DNA from: Malus domestica
Taxonomy: Eukaryota; Streptophyta; Magnoliopsida; Rosales; Rosaceae
Direction: 5' to 3'
DNA length: 64,000 nt
NCBI RefSeq assembly: GCF_042453785.1
Contig: NC_091670.1
Span: forward strand, 682,001 to 746,000
The notes below the pieces were generated by a model, which saw only the letters and a program-made list of their open reading frames with translations, was not told where the DNA came from and searched no databases. A program made the position numbers and the translations under genes. This document shows positions 33,041-43,800 of the stretch, piece after piece; within the stretch, counting starts at the first letter, position 1, and every line of letters starts with the position of its first letter.

Positions 33041-33852
33041 GTTCTAAAAAACGCTATGCACTAGTCGGGCGGCGAGCTGGCGCCTAGCGCCTAGGCGGAT
33101 TTAGGTAAATTTCTTGTAATCTTGTAAGTAAGTGCATATTGATACTTACAAAAAATTATACTTGTATGAAATTCATGAATACAATGATAAATAAAAAAAT
33201 GATAAAATACAAAACTAGTATCCAAAGTTCAAATTTTAAAACACACATATATGCCATATTAGTTAAGATAATTTGAATGATTATATCTAATTTTCATAAA
33301 AATAAAAATAAAAATCCCACGTGTCTGATGTGAAGAGGTGCATGCATCCTCCCCAATTTCAAAACGCACCATGTGTGTGGTGTGACCCTTACCCTCCACC
33401 CCTAGTCCCCATCCCTCACATCAGTCAAGAGACTCCTTTTTTGACGCCATGATAACCGAAAACGTTTATTCATTTTTATTCTTTCCTTTTTCTCATGGTA
33501 TTCGTCTTCTTTCCTTTCCACTTCTTCTTTCTTTTTCTTTCCGTTTTCCTTCTTGTACGTTCTCCCTTTTTTTCTTGTTTCCTCTTCTTCTGTTTTGCAT
33601 TGTAAGTTCCTCTTCTTCGATGGATTTCAGAGAGAGGGAGTCGCAACATCTAAGAAAGTCGTGGTGCACAGAGGGAGGGAGTCGAAGTGGTAGAATTTCT
33701 TCCCAGGAAACCTCCACTCCGCCTAGACCGCCGCCTAGACAGCCGCCTGGACCGCCCAGGCCGCCTAAGAGCGCCTAACAACTCCCCGATTTTTCTTAAC
33801 GATTCGGACCTAATCACATCGGCACCACCACGCCTAGGCCGTTTTTTAGAAC
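33041..33852. mobile_element. 0.8-kb element with inverted termini and GCCTAGGCG motifs
   Basis: The ends are GTTCTAAAAAACG (33041-33053) and its exact inverse CGTTTTTTAGAAC (33840-33852). Just inside, GGCGCCTAGCGCCTAGGCGG (about 33082) faces a GC-rich CCGCCTAGACCGCCGCCTAG run (about 33720). The middle is AT-rich on the left and pyrimidine-rich on the right, with no transposase. I read it as a non-autonomous DNA element; a target duplication is not clear. Confidence 0.55.
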
Positions 33853-33894
33853 ACTGATTTTTTTTAATGGGAACGATAATTTCATTTCATCCTT

Positions 33895-34115
33895 TGAACG
33901 AGAATTAATGACACATTGAATCTTGGAGATGGTCCCAATCTTGAATAACATCAAAAGGTTTCTCGTTCCAGACTTAATTACCAATTAACAAAGCAAAACG
34001 AGCTAGACAGTGAGCAACCTCGTTGCAACAAAGTAAAACATGAACAAATTCCACAAACTGTAACCGAGCAACCCACTCTTTGGAGTCTTCAATGGATCGG
34101 AAAAGTCTCTCTCTC
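33895..34115 (-). mobile_element. LINE RNase H-domain fragment
   Basis: Minus-strand translation gives SIEDSKEWVARLQFVEFVHV, then CNEVAHCLARFALLIGN, a stop, and VWNEKPFDVIQDWDHLQD. This is the C-terminal RNase H-like end of plant L1 LINE proteins (N-x-VAHxLARFA, then W-x-E-x-P...IQD). One stop and no further domains, so a relic. Confidence 0.55.
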
Positions 34116-34518
34116 CGGCTCCACAACAAAATCTCAAGTGAGTGAGGAGGGACAAAGCAATTTGTTTTTCTTCACCCAACATTATTTTCCTTACTTTTCT
34201 ACGCTGAAATTTGTTGTTAGTAATTACAAGTCTCCTTTCTTTCTGGCCTTGGAGCTGCGTTGTAAGCAAATCTAACACAAAGTAAAATTCACGGGATATT
34301 CTCTCCCGCACATTTATTAAATCTCAACTGTTCACACACGAAGAAAATATTGTCAAGGTGAGAAAAGCTCAACAACGCATCACTCAATTTTTTGGGTGGG
34401 GGGGGGGGGGGGGGGAAACGGGGAGGTAAGCGTAAAACCCCGTCAAATTTGCTGTCAAAGTTTTGAAATTGAAATTTTGATGCACAGTTTCTTGAGGAAA
34501 CGGTGATTTAGTATTATC

Positions 34519-34743
34519 AAGCTCAAATCAGCAACATAAGCGGTAGGTCGCACTTGGTAGAGGTTGCACTTGATGCGATAGCAAGTGCCTTCGCCCATAA
34601 GCGGTAGGTCTCGGGTTCGAGACTTGGGAGCAGCCTCTCCATAAATGAGGATAAGGCTAGCCGACATTCACCTCTCCCAGACCTTGCGTAAAGCGGGAGC
34701 CTTGTGCACTGGGTACGACCTTTTTAAGCTCAAATCAGCAACA
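34519..34743 (+). mobile_element. SINE (Au-like) with 18-bp target duplication
   Basis: The body 34537-34725 (189 bp) has a tRNA-like head with a B box (TCTCGGGTTCGAGACT, about 34608), then GGGAGCAGCCTCTCCATAAA and a tail AAGCGGGAGCCTTGTGCACT ending in T-rich sequence. This follows the plan of the plant Au SINE family. It is flanked by a perfect direct repeat, AAGCTCAAATCAGCAACA, at 34519-34536 and 34726-34743, which proves insertion. Confidence 0.88.
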
Positions 34744-34853
34744 GAGCGTCTTTAACAAAATACAGTTTCTACGGTGTACCAAAACAAAACAAAGTATTAG
34801 TTAAAAAGTTAGGGTAATCTGGTTTGACATCTTTGGCGCCTTCAAACATTAAA

Positions 34854-37800
34854 TTATGATGAACCCAGCCGTTTTTGAACTTCTTCCACAATTCTATCCC
34901 TAGAAATTGTGATCTCCTCGGCAGCCTCCATGTCTTTCAATCTCAGAGTCTTATCATTCCGCTCCCGTTCACCCTCAATTATCATCCAAGGGATCCTAGA
35001 TTCCTTTGCTCGATCAAAGTGTTTCGTCCCTCTTTTATTGACCAAGAATTCTGCATTCACTTTTTCAGCCCACAACTCGCTTGATAGCTCTGCTGCTCGT
35101 CCTAAATCATCCCCAAATATACTCACTAGGACTTCAGTCTTCGTTGCTCGTGTTCTCTGTATAACAATAACATCAATAAGATACAAGACGGATCAATGCC
35201 TCATACAAGGCTGCAAAACTGAACTACAAGGCAAAGTATAATGCCATGTGGCTCTCCAAGTTATTAACAAAAATATCAATTTACATTATATCCCTAAAAT
35301 CTGGCATGCAGCTGGCCAAAAAGTCATATACTTTGACGAACAAATATACATAACAAGAAGCCGTCGAATCACACTTCTTCCCCATAAAAAGTCTTTCAGT
35401 GTTCTGGATATACTGTGGACATTGGAACCAACCAATCCAAAGTGTAGGAGGACACAATCAATATCGCAAGTCACAGAAACACAACATACAGGTATCTAGG
35501 GGCTCAACCCAAGTTGCACCCCTAGATACCTGGTAACATATGACAGATACATACCTATTTGCTCTTTTTTTTTCTTTTTTTTTATACACCCAACCCATCT
35601 ACCAATGGCAATTCCTTGCTCTAAACTAAAACAGGATTCAAAGAAATACAGTAGGGATGCTGAACAAATGGAAAGATGGCTCTAGAATAACTAAATCTGG
35701 CACCAAAATAACGAGTTTTAGTTTCCTTGGAGCACCAATGTGAGAATACTGATATGAGTTTATTTCCTTTTAACCTTTGGGTTTATTTCAGCTTTGGTTT
35801 CTTTCTAGAAAAGGTAAAAAAGAAAGAGAGTTGAAGAATGTGGGTTAGAATAGGGAATGAAGAAATTATTCTTGAGTAAGCAGTCATCTGTGCACGTCAC
35901 ATGATTACTTCAGTTAAATTCATCGATAGAAGTTTGGATTTGGATCAACCAACCAAAATTCAGGAACCAAAATGACACTACATAAAGTTTAGGGACTAAA
36001 CTAAGATATGGACTAGTGCTCGGAAGGCATAGTGTAACTTAACCTAAGAAATGTATAACCTACTGAATTTATAGTTCATAAAATTTTGTTCTATTAATTA
36101 CCCAGTTGAGGGAATAGGATTTGAAGTGCTGTCACTACCAATCAGATTATAACCCAACAATAACATTCACCCAGAATATAAGTACACTATTAATCGACAA
36201 ATGCACAGAAACATGTGAACCGTCACCTGATTTTGGTCTTTGTTAAGCTGCTCCATTATATTAAATACTCGTTCAATTCCAAGGCTGATACCAACAGCTG
36301 GAACCTGCTTTGTACCAAACATCCCTATAAGGTTGTCATAGCGTCCACCAGAAGCAATTGAACCAACCTGATAACAAGATAATATAGGTTGAAACACATA
36401 AGTGAAGGTGAGGAAGCAAAGGGAAAACGCCATTTATTATTACTTGCACAGTTCATCTGAATTGAAATTTTGGAATAATGTCACTGAAAGATTATACAAG
36501 GCAAATGAGACGTGTTATGCAAACAGCAATAACACACAAAATGAATGCAAAATAAATTCACAACAGCATTTACATAATTTTACCTGGGCACCCCCCTTAA
36601 AAACAGCTTCAAATATTACTCCAGTATAATAATCGAGACCCCTTGCAAGACTTAAGTCAAAAGCCACTTTTCCTATGCACTTTGATTTTTCCAAAGCATT
36701 GAATAAGATTGCCAGGTCATTCAATGCATCTACCGATAAACTGTTTTCTAAGAACTTGCTGCCCTCCTGTTTAAGCTTACTTAACAGTTCCAAAGGATGT
36801 CCACGCTCTTTTACAAAAGCACCAATTTTGTCTGCTGTCTCAACACTTAAGCCCTTCTCTTCCACCTAGAAAAATTCAAAGATGGCAAATATAAAATTAT
36901 ATTCGGGTAAGAGAAAATAAGTCAATAATATGAAAAATGACATGAACCAAGACAAACAATAAGGGATAGAAATGAAAATGTATGCCCAACAATTATGGAG
37001 AAAAGCATGAAATACGGTTTATTCATAATTCGGGCAGACAAATGTTTTGCCATCCAGTTATTTGGAACTCAAAACCTACATTTTAAAATCAATACCATTC
37101 AGTGTTTTGAAAGTGAACAGTTAATTATCAATCAAACTTTTGGGTTGGTAGTTACAGGACCAAAAGCTTAACCTCATGGTGTGAGACTTCAGCCATCCAT
37201 CAGGCAATAATACAAATACAGATACTAACCAGGAAAACTTCCCAACTAGACAGCCATTCCTTGTCAAGAAGCAGACACATTAGAACTATTATCATATTTC
37301 ATTCACAACAAAGTCTTCCTCCTACTTGGGTTCAGCTAGCATTTTGTAAAATCAATCTTATGTAATAATCATTGTTCTGTTAAGTTATATTATGCAGTAA
37401 TTAATGTTCTGTTAAGTTTTTCATAGTGAATTACAAATAAAAGCAAAGAGACAGATGAAATGTAACTCAAGCAAACACATGCAGAGCATAGAAACAAGCA
37501 AACCCAAGATACAGCAATGTAACTCAAGCATACACATGGGAAATCAGTTGCAATTTTTGAGTCTTTACCATTTCGTTTTTTATCTGCTCAAAAGACTGCT
37601 TGTCTAACTTGTCAATACTTGAACAAATAGTTCTGAATTTTTCAGGAGGCACTCCACAGATTTCAAACATTCCATCCAGCAACTTTCTGTGATTCAATTT
37701 AATCTGTATAATAAACAGTGACAAACAAATGTAAATTCAAGTTGAGCCAGAAAAATAAGGCATACCAAAATAATTGCTCACCTTATGTTACAGATGCTAC

Positions 37801-40800
37801 TAAACAAAATAATGTTCATTTTGTTCAAAGCTTCAAAATGTTATGCACTTATAGAATAATAATGCATGTAAGAAATCAACATCCATATTCCACAATTTTA
37901 GAGTTTAAGCCAGAAAAATAAGGCATATCAAAATAATTGCTCGCATTATGACACAGATGCTACTAAACAAATAAACATCCATGTTGTTCAAGAATTCAAA
38001 ATGTTATGCAGTTACAGAATAATCATACATGTACGAAATCAACATACATATTCCACAATTTTATTAACAAAATAAAAGGAAAAGAAGAAGAAAATATTGT
38101 AGTTGAGCTCCTGCCAACTAATTTAAGCGTGGCATGTAAGATCAGTATAAACACATATTTTATTGCAATGGACCAAGTTAGGATATCCTGGATTTTTAAA
38201 AATCATAAAAGTAAATAACTATAACTCCATTACGTTTTGGACATGGTTTTATGTAAAAATCACACAACTCAGGGATATACACATATGGAAGTGATCTACA
38301 ATTAGGATGTAAAATGCAAGCACACACGCAGTCAAAATTGATAGACTTTAAGACATAATATAATGTTTTATCAATTAATCTATATCATATTTACATCCGT
38401 TAGAAGAAAAAAATACACTGTACTATGAAACCATGCAGCGGAATGAGCGGATATGATCCTGGAATAATTTTATTTTTCTACCGAGCAATGTGAATTCCAA
38501 AACAACCAATTGGAAATCTGAATATTAGCAGTGTAGGAAGCACTTAATGGAGAGTCTACATTACATTTAGGTAACATGTTACATTTGCTACTTTTACAAG
38601 TTGACGACTCAAAGACTAAGTCAAAATCCATCTTTCCATAATTAAATTTGTACGCAATGACATAAACAGAGGGTAATTTCATTGCTCCTACTCGATCCAA
38701 CTGTGGTGGAAACTGTTTCAGGAGGTTAAAGTAAGTTGGGTCATTCCTAAAGGGTGTTTTGAGCTACTAAGCACCAATTTTAAGGCACTTGGAAAAGGGA
38801 AAAAATCCAAAGCTTTGTGGGGTTGCCTGGTATCGGCAATTTTTTGGAATATATGGCTGGAACGCAACAAAAGGATTTTTGAAGACTATACTGGAGTGGG
38901 GGCAGAAGTACTTTGGGGGAGAGTAAAATATTGGGCATCTTTTTGGGCTTCGGTTACTAAAGAGTTTAATAATTGCTCTCTATCTCAAATACTGTGGGAT
39001 TTGTTAGCAGCAGTTAAGTGAGCTAGGTCTAGAATTGGCTACTGTAGCCAAATCCTATTGGGATTTTCCTTTCTAATTTGTTGGTGGACTTCTTATCCAC
39101 TTCTGTGTTTTTCTCTATTCTTTAATAAAATTGTTTCTTCTCAAAAAAAATAAAAATAAAAAATGAAAAGTTACCTCATAATCTCCAATGTTCAGCTCAT
39201 CAAGAAGTTCTGTCAAAATCTTAATAACTTCAAAATCTGGACCCATTTTTTCAAATTGGCCAGCAATATCAAAGTCGCATTGGTAAAATTCACGATATCG
39301 TCCTTTGGACGGATTGTCTCTTCTGTAGACCTTTGCTATTTGGTATCTTCTGTAAGATGTGATACCATTCATAGCTACATATCTAGCAAATGGAACGGTT
39401 AGATCATATCGTAGTGATAAAAGCTCTCCTCCCTGAGGAAAAGATAAATACAAACAGTTTTATTGTCAAACTATAACAACATTGCAACATAGCTGCTAGA
39501 AACCTAAAGGAAGTAGTTATAAGGAAGAAACAGAAGAATATCAAGGCCTTTGTCAAACAATGATAGGCAATTCCCCGAATGATAAATGAAACTATACCCG
39601 TCAGAAAAATACAACAATACCCGTCAGAAAGTTTAAAAAGGATAAAATTACGAGCAAGATGCAACCAACACAAGGTCATCCCTATAACTAATTCCTTAAG
39701 AAAACCACAAAAGAAAATTTAAGGAGTAGCTCCCTAGCTCATGCACATAAAACCTAAAAGGCCTTTTGACGTAATATTTCGTAGCCAAATTAAGAAACAC
39801 TTCATGAAACTTAAAGAAAAATATATTTACTATGGTTAATTATATCAGCACAAAACTAGGTCAAAGCCTTGGACTCGACAGTCTGAATGCCTATCTGGAA
39901 TGCTGTTCTTGGTTAGAATACTTTACGATTTTTCGAAATAGTAAAAGATCACCCAAGAAATCCAGAGTACAAAAAGTGATCTTCGGCTAAAATAGAGCGA
40001 GTACCAAGATCAAACTGAGTTAAGCTTTTATCCCCCACCCCCTCTTCACACTGCATTTGTACGAGTCATGACAATAAAAAACATAGAAATTAACTATGAA
40101 ACATAAAAGCAAAACTCCACTTAAATTGACAACAATTTAAACGGAGAAAGTACCTGGTCAGCAAGATCATAAATCAATTTCGAATCTTCCCCATATTTCC
40201 CCATCAGGGTTTCTCTCAATTCAAAAACTGGAGTGTCAAGGGCTGTGGCACCATGCCTCTGAAAGACCCCTACAATTATTGAGAATGCTTTCTCTCTTAC
40301 TGCCATTTGTTCTTTAGAGAAGTCACGAGTACCCTAGGATTTGCAATAATATATACAAGGTCAGAATGCTAGTAAGTCCACTCTCGCAACCAACAACAAC
40401 AACAACAACAACAACAACAAAGCCTTTTCCCACTAAGTGGGGTCGGCTATATGAATCCTAGAACGCCATTGCGCTCGGTTTTGTGTCATGTCCTCCGTTA
40501 GATCCAAGTAATCAAGTCTTTTCTTAGGGTCTCTTCCAAAGTTTTCCTAGGTCTTCCTCTACCCCTTCGGCCCTGAACTTCTGTCCCGTAGTCACATTTT
40601 CGAACCGGAGCGTCAGTAGGCCTTCTTTGCACATGTCCAAACCACCGGAACCGATTTTCTCTCATATTTCCTTCAATTTTGGCTATTCCTACTTTACCTT
40701 GGATATCCTCATTCCCAATCTTATCCTTTCTCGTGTGCCCATACATCCCACGAAGCATCCTCATCTCCGCTACACCCATTTTGTGTACATGTTGATGCTT

Positions 40801-43800
40801 CACCGCCCAACATTCTGTGCCATACAACATCGTTGGCCTTATTGCCGTCCTATAAAATTTTCCCTTGAGCTTCAGTGGCCTACGACGATCACACAACACG
40901 CCGGATACACTCTTACACTTCATCCATCCAGCTTGTATTCTATGGTTGAGATCTCCATCTAATTCTTCGTTCTCTTGCAAGATAGATCCTAGGTAGCGAA
41001 AACGGTAACTTTTTGTGATCTTCGCTAGATTGCTCCGGTCATTAGTGTGGATAAGTATATAAATGGATAGAGATAGGAAAGCAAACACAAGATGTACGTG
41101 ATTCACCCAGATTGGCTACGTCCACGGAATAGAGGAGTTCTCATTAATTGTGAAGGGTTTACACAAGTACATAGGTTCAAGCTCTCCTTTAGGGAGTACA
41201 AGTGAATGATTTAGTACAAATGACATTAGGAAATATTGTGGGAGAATGATCTCGTAACCACGAAACTTCTAAGTCCCGGAGTGTGGTATCGGCTTGACTT
41301 TCCTTATCTGTCTCATAGGTAGATGTGGAATCTTCTCTGGAAGTACTCTTCCTCCATCCAGGGGTGGTATCTGTAACTGGTGGAGATGCACAAGGTAATG
41401 TATCAATGTCACTTGAAGCTTACTTGTAGTTTCAGGCTTGGTCAAGCGCGATACAAACCATGTAGTAGGAGTCCCCCAAGTCGCCGAGCTAGGGGATCTG
41501 CTGAAAGAGGTAACAGACAAGGTAAGCAATCAGAGCTCCGGCTGATTGTTCACATTCTCCCTATCTTGCAGGCAGCATGAAGGATAAAGAGAAGAAAAAT
41601 GAGAAGAGATGATATGGGATACTTTTGCTTTTGAAGAAGTAACTTTCCACAGGCTTATTCTTGAACTGGGCTGGAGGGTTTTCTGGTTTCCTCCAAAGTA
41701 TAAGGCCGACTGAAGAATTTGAGGGTCAAAACAAGTCCATCAAATCTAGAGTACGTTCGACCCTGCTGATATGGGATACTTTTGCTTTTGACAGAGTAGT
41801 GGATATATCGGCACGTGTGCTGTTACGCTTGTCTCCACATGCTTCCTTGTATCCTTCTCACTTGCCCTATCCTCAGGCAGATGCGGTATCTTCCTTGGAA
41901 GCATAAGATGTTGAAGATGAGTACTCGAGAGCAATGCCAGGGTAAGGGGTTCCAGGCAGTCAGTTCCTGGCTGGAAGCTTGATTCCAAGTGCTGACTGAT
42001 TGCTCTCTTTCTCCTTGTCTTGCAGGTAAGAACAAGGCCAAAGGAAAAGACAGGGAAAAAGCATGATATGGGATACTCTTGCTTTTAACCCTGATGATAT
42101 AAGATATTCTTGCTCTAGTATAGCTTGTTTACAGAGGTATTATCGGGGGGAAAGAAAGCTGAATATTTTGAAAGGCTTCGTTGGGAGTGCCCTCTCAGAT
42201 AAGAGGAAGGGTTGAGCATTTTTGCAGGTCTGCCTGTCCGTTGGGGATGGAGGTCGCCATATATAGGAGTCTCCCTAACATCAAGTAATAATGCTATTCC
42301 TTTACCCTGCTTGGTCATAGCACGGTAGTGGGAGCTGCCAGCTTCACAAGTTTTAACTCTGTCAGAGCACTTTGAAAAAGTGGTCTGTGGTATCTGGAAA
42401 GCTGATGTTGCGTGTGAAGATTACAGACAAGCTTTATCCAAGGAGATCCGGCTCTTGAAGTTGGGAAAGTGGTGCCTCTTCGGTTTTCGAACAAGCAATC
42501 CTGTCGGGGATCTGGCTCTCGAGATTCGGAGAACGATGCCTCTTCGATTTTTGAGAAAGCAATCATGCTGGGGGTCTGGCTCTCGAGATTCGGAGAGCGG
42601 TGTCTTCGATTTTTGAGAAAGCAATCATGCTGGGGGTCTGGCTCTCGAGATTCGGAGAGCGGTGTCTTCGATTTTTGAGAAAGTAATCATGTTGGGAGTT
42701 GGGAGTGTTTTCTCGAATATGAGTAAAGGTTGGGCATGTTTGCTAGTCTACCTTGCCACGAAGCACAGAGGTTGACACACAGGGACTTTCCAATTATCCA
42801 GCAGTGGTACTGTTCCTTTACCCTCTCTTCGATTTTTGAGAAAGTAATCATGTTAGGAGTCTGGCTCTCGAGATTCGGAGGGCGGTGCCTCTTCGATTTT
42901 GGAGCAAGCAATCTTGTTGGGGGTGTTTTCTCGAATGTGAGTAAAGGTTGGGCATGTTTGCTAGTCTACCTTGCCACGAAGCACAGAGGATGACACACAG
43001 GGACTTTCAAATTATCCAGCAGTGGTACTGTTCCTTTACCCTCTATTCGATTTTTGAGAAAGTAATCATGTTGGGAGTCTGGCTCTCGAGATTCGGAGGG
43101 CGATGCCTCTTCGATTTTGGGGCAAGCAATCTTGTTGGGAGTGTTTTCTCGAATGTGAGTAAAGGTTGGGCATGTTTGCTAGTCTACCTTGCCATGAAGC
43201 ACAGAGGTTGACACACCGGGACTTTCCAATTATCCAGCAGTGGTACTGTTCCTTTACCCTTGTGGGTAATAATATGGTAGCTAGGCCGTCAAAATTTATG
43301 TGTCTAAACTTTGTTAGTGTTGTTTCTTTGCTATTCTTTTACCCTTCTTGGTCAGAGCGATGTAGTGAGAGTTGCAAGCTTCACGTGTCTCGACTTTGTC
43401 AGAGAACTTTGGCAAAGTTATATGTGGTACCCATGAGCTACTGTTGCGTGTGGGAAGTGGGTGATTAAACAGTACGATTCATGTGCTTTCTACTTCGCCA
43501 GAAATCTTCGACAGAATGCCCATAATTTCCGCAAAGCTGAGTGTGCGTGTGACAGGTGCTGACAAGGCTGGAAAAGTAGTCTCAACTTTGTCAGAGAACT
43601 TTGGCAAAGTTATATGTGGTACCCATGAGCTACTGTTGCGTGTGGGAAGTGGGTGATTGAACAGTACGATTCATGTGCTTTCTACTTCGCCAGAAATCTT
43701 CGACATAATGCCCATAATTTCCGCAAAGCTGAGTGTGCGTGTGACAGGTGCTGACAAGGCTGGAAAAGTAGGTGCCTCTTCGATTTCTGAGATCGACCCT

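Noticed and set aside
34396-34417. Run of about 20 G
   Set aside because: Simple sequence, length likely uncertain in the assembly; nothing else around it suggests function.
34537-34640. tRNA gene
   Set aside because: Polymerase III boxes are present, but no cloverleaf forms and the target duplication places it inside a SINE.
42730-43468. Three similar plus-strand frames of 87-100 codons
   Set aside because: They repeat every 218 bases with the tandem unit and have no conserved start, end or family.
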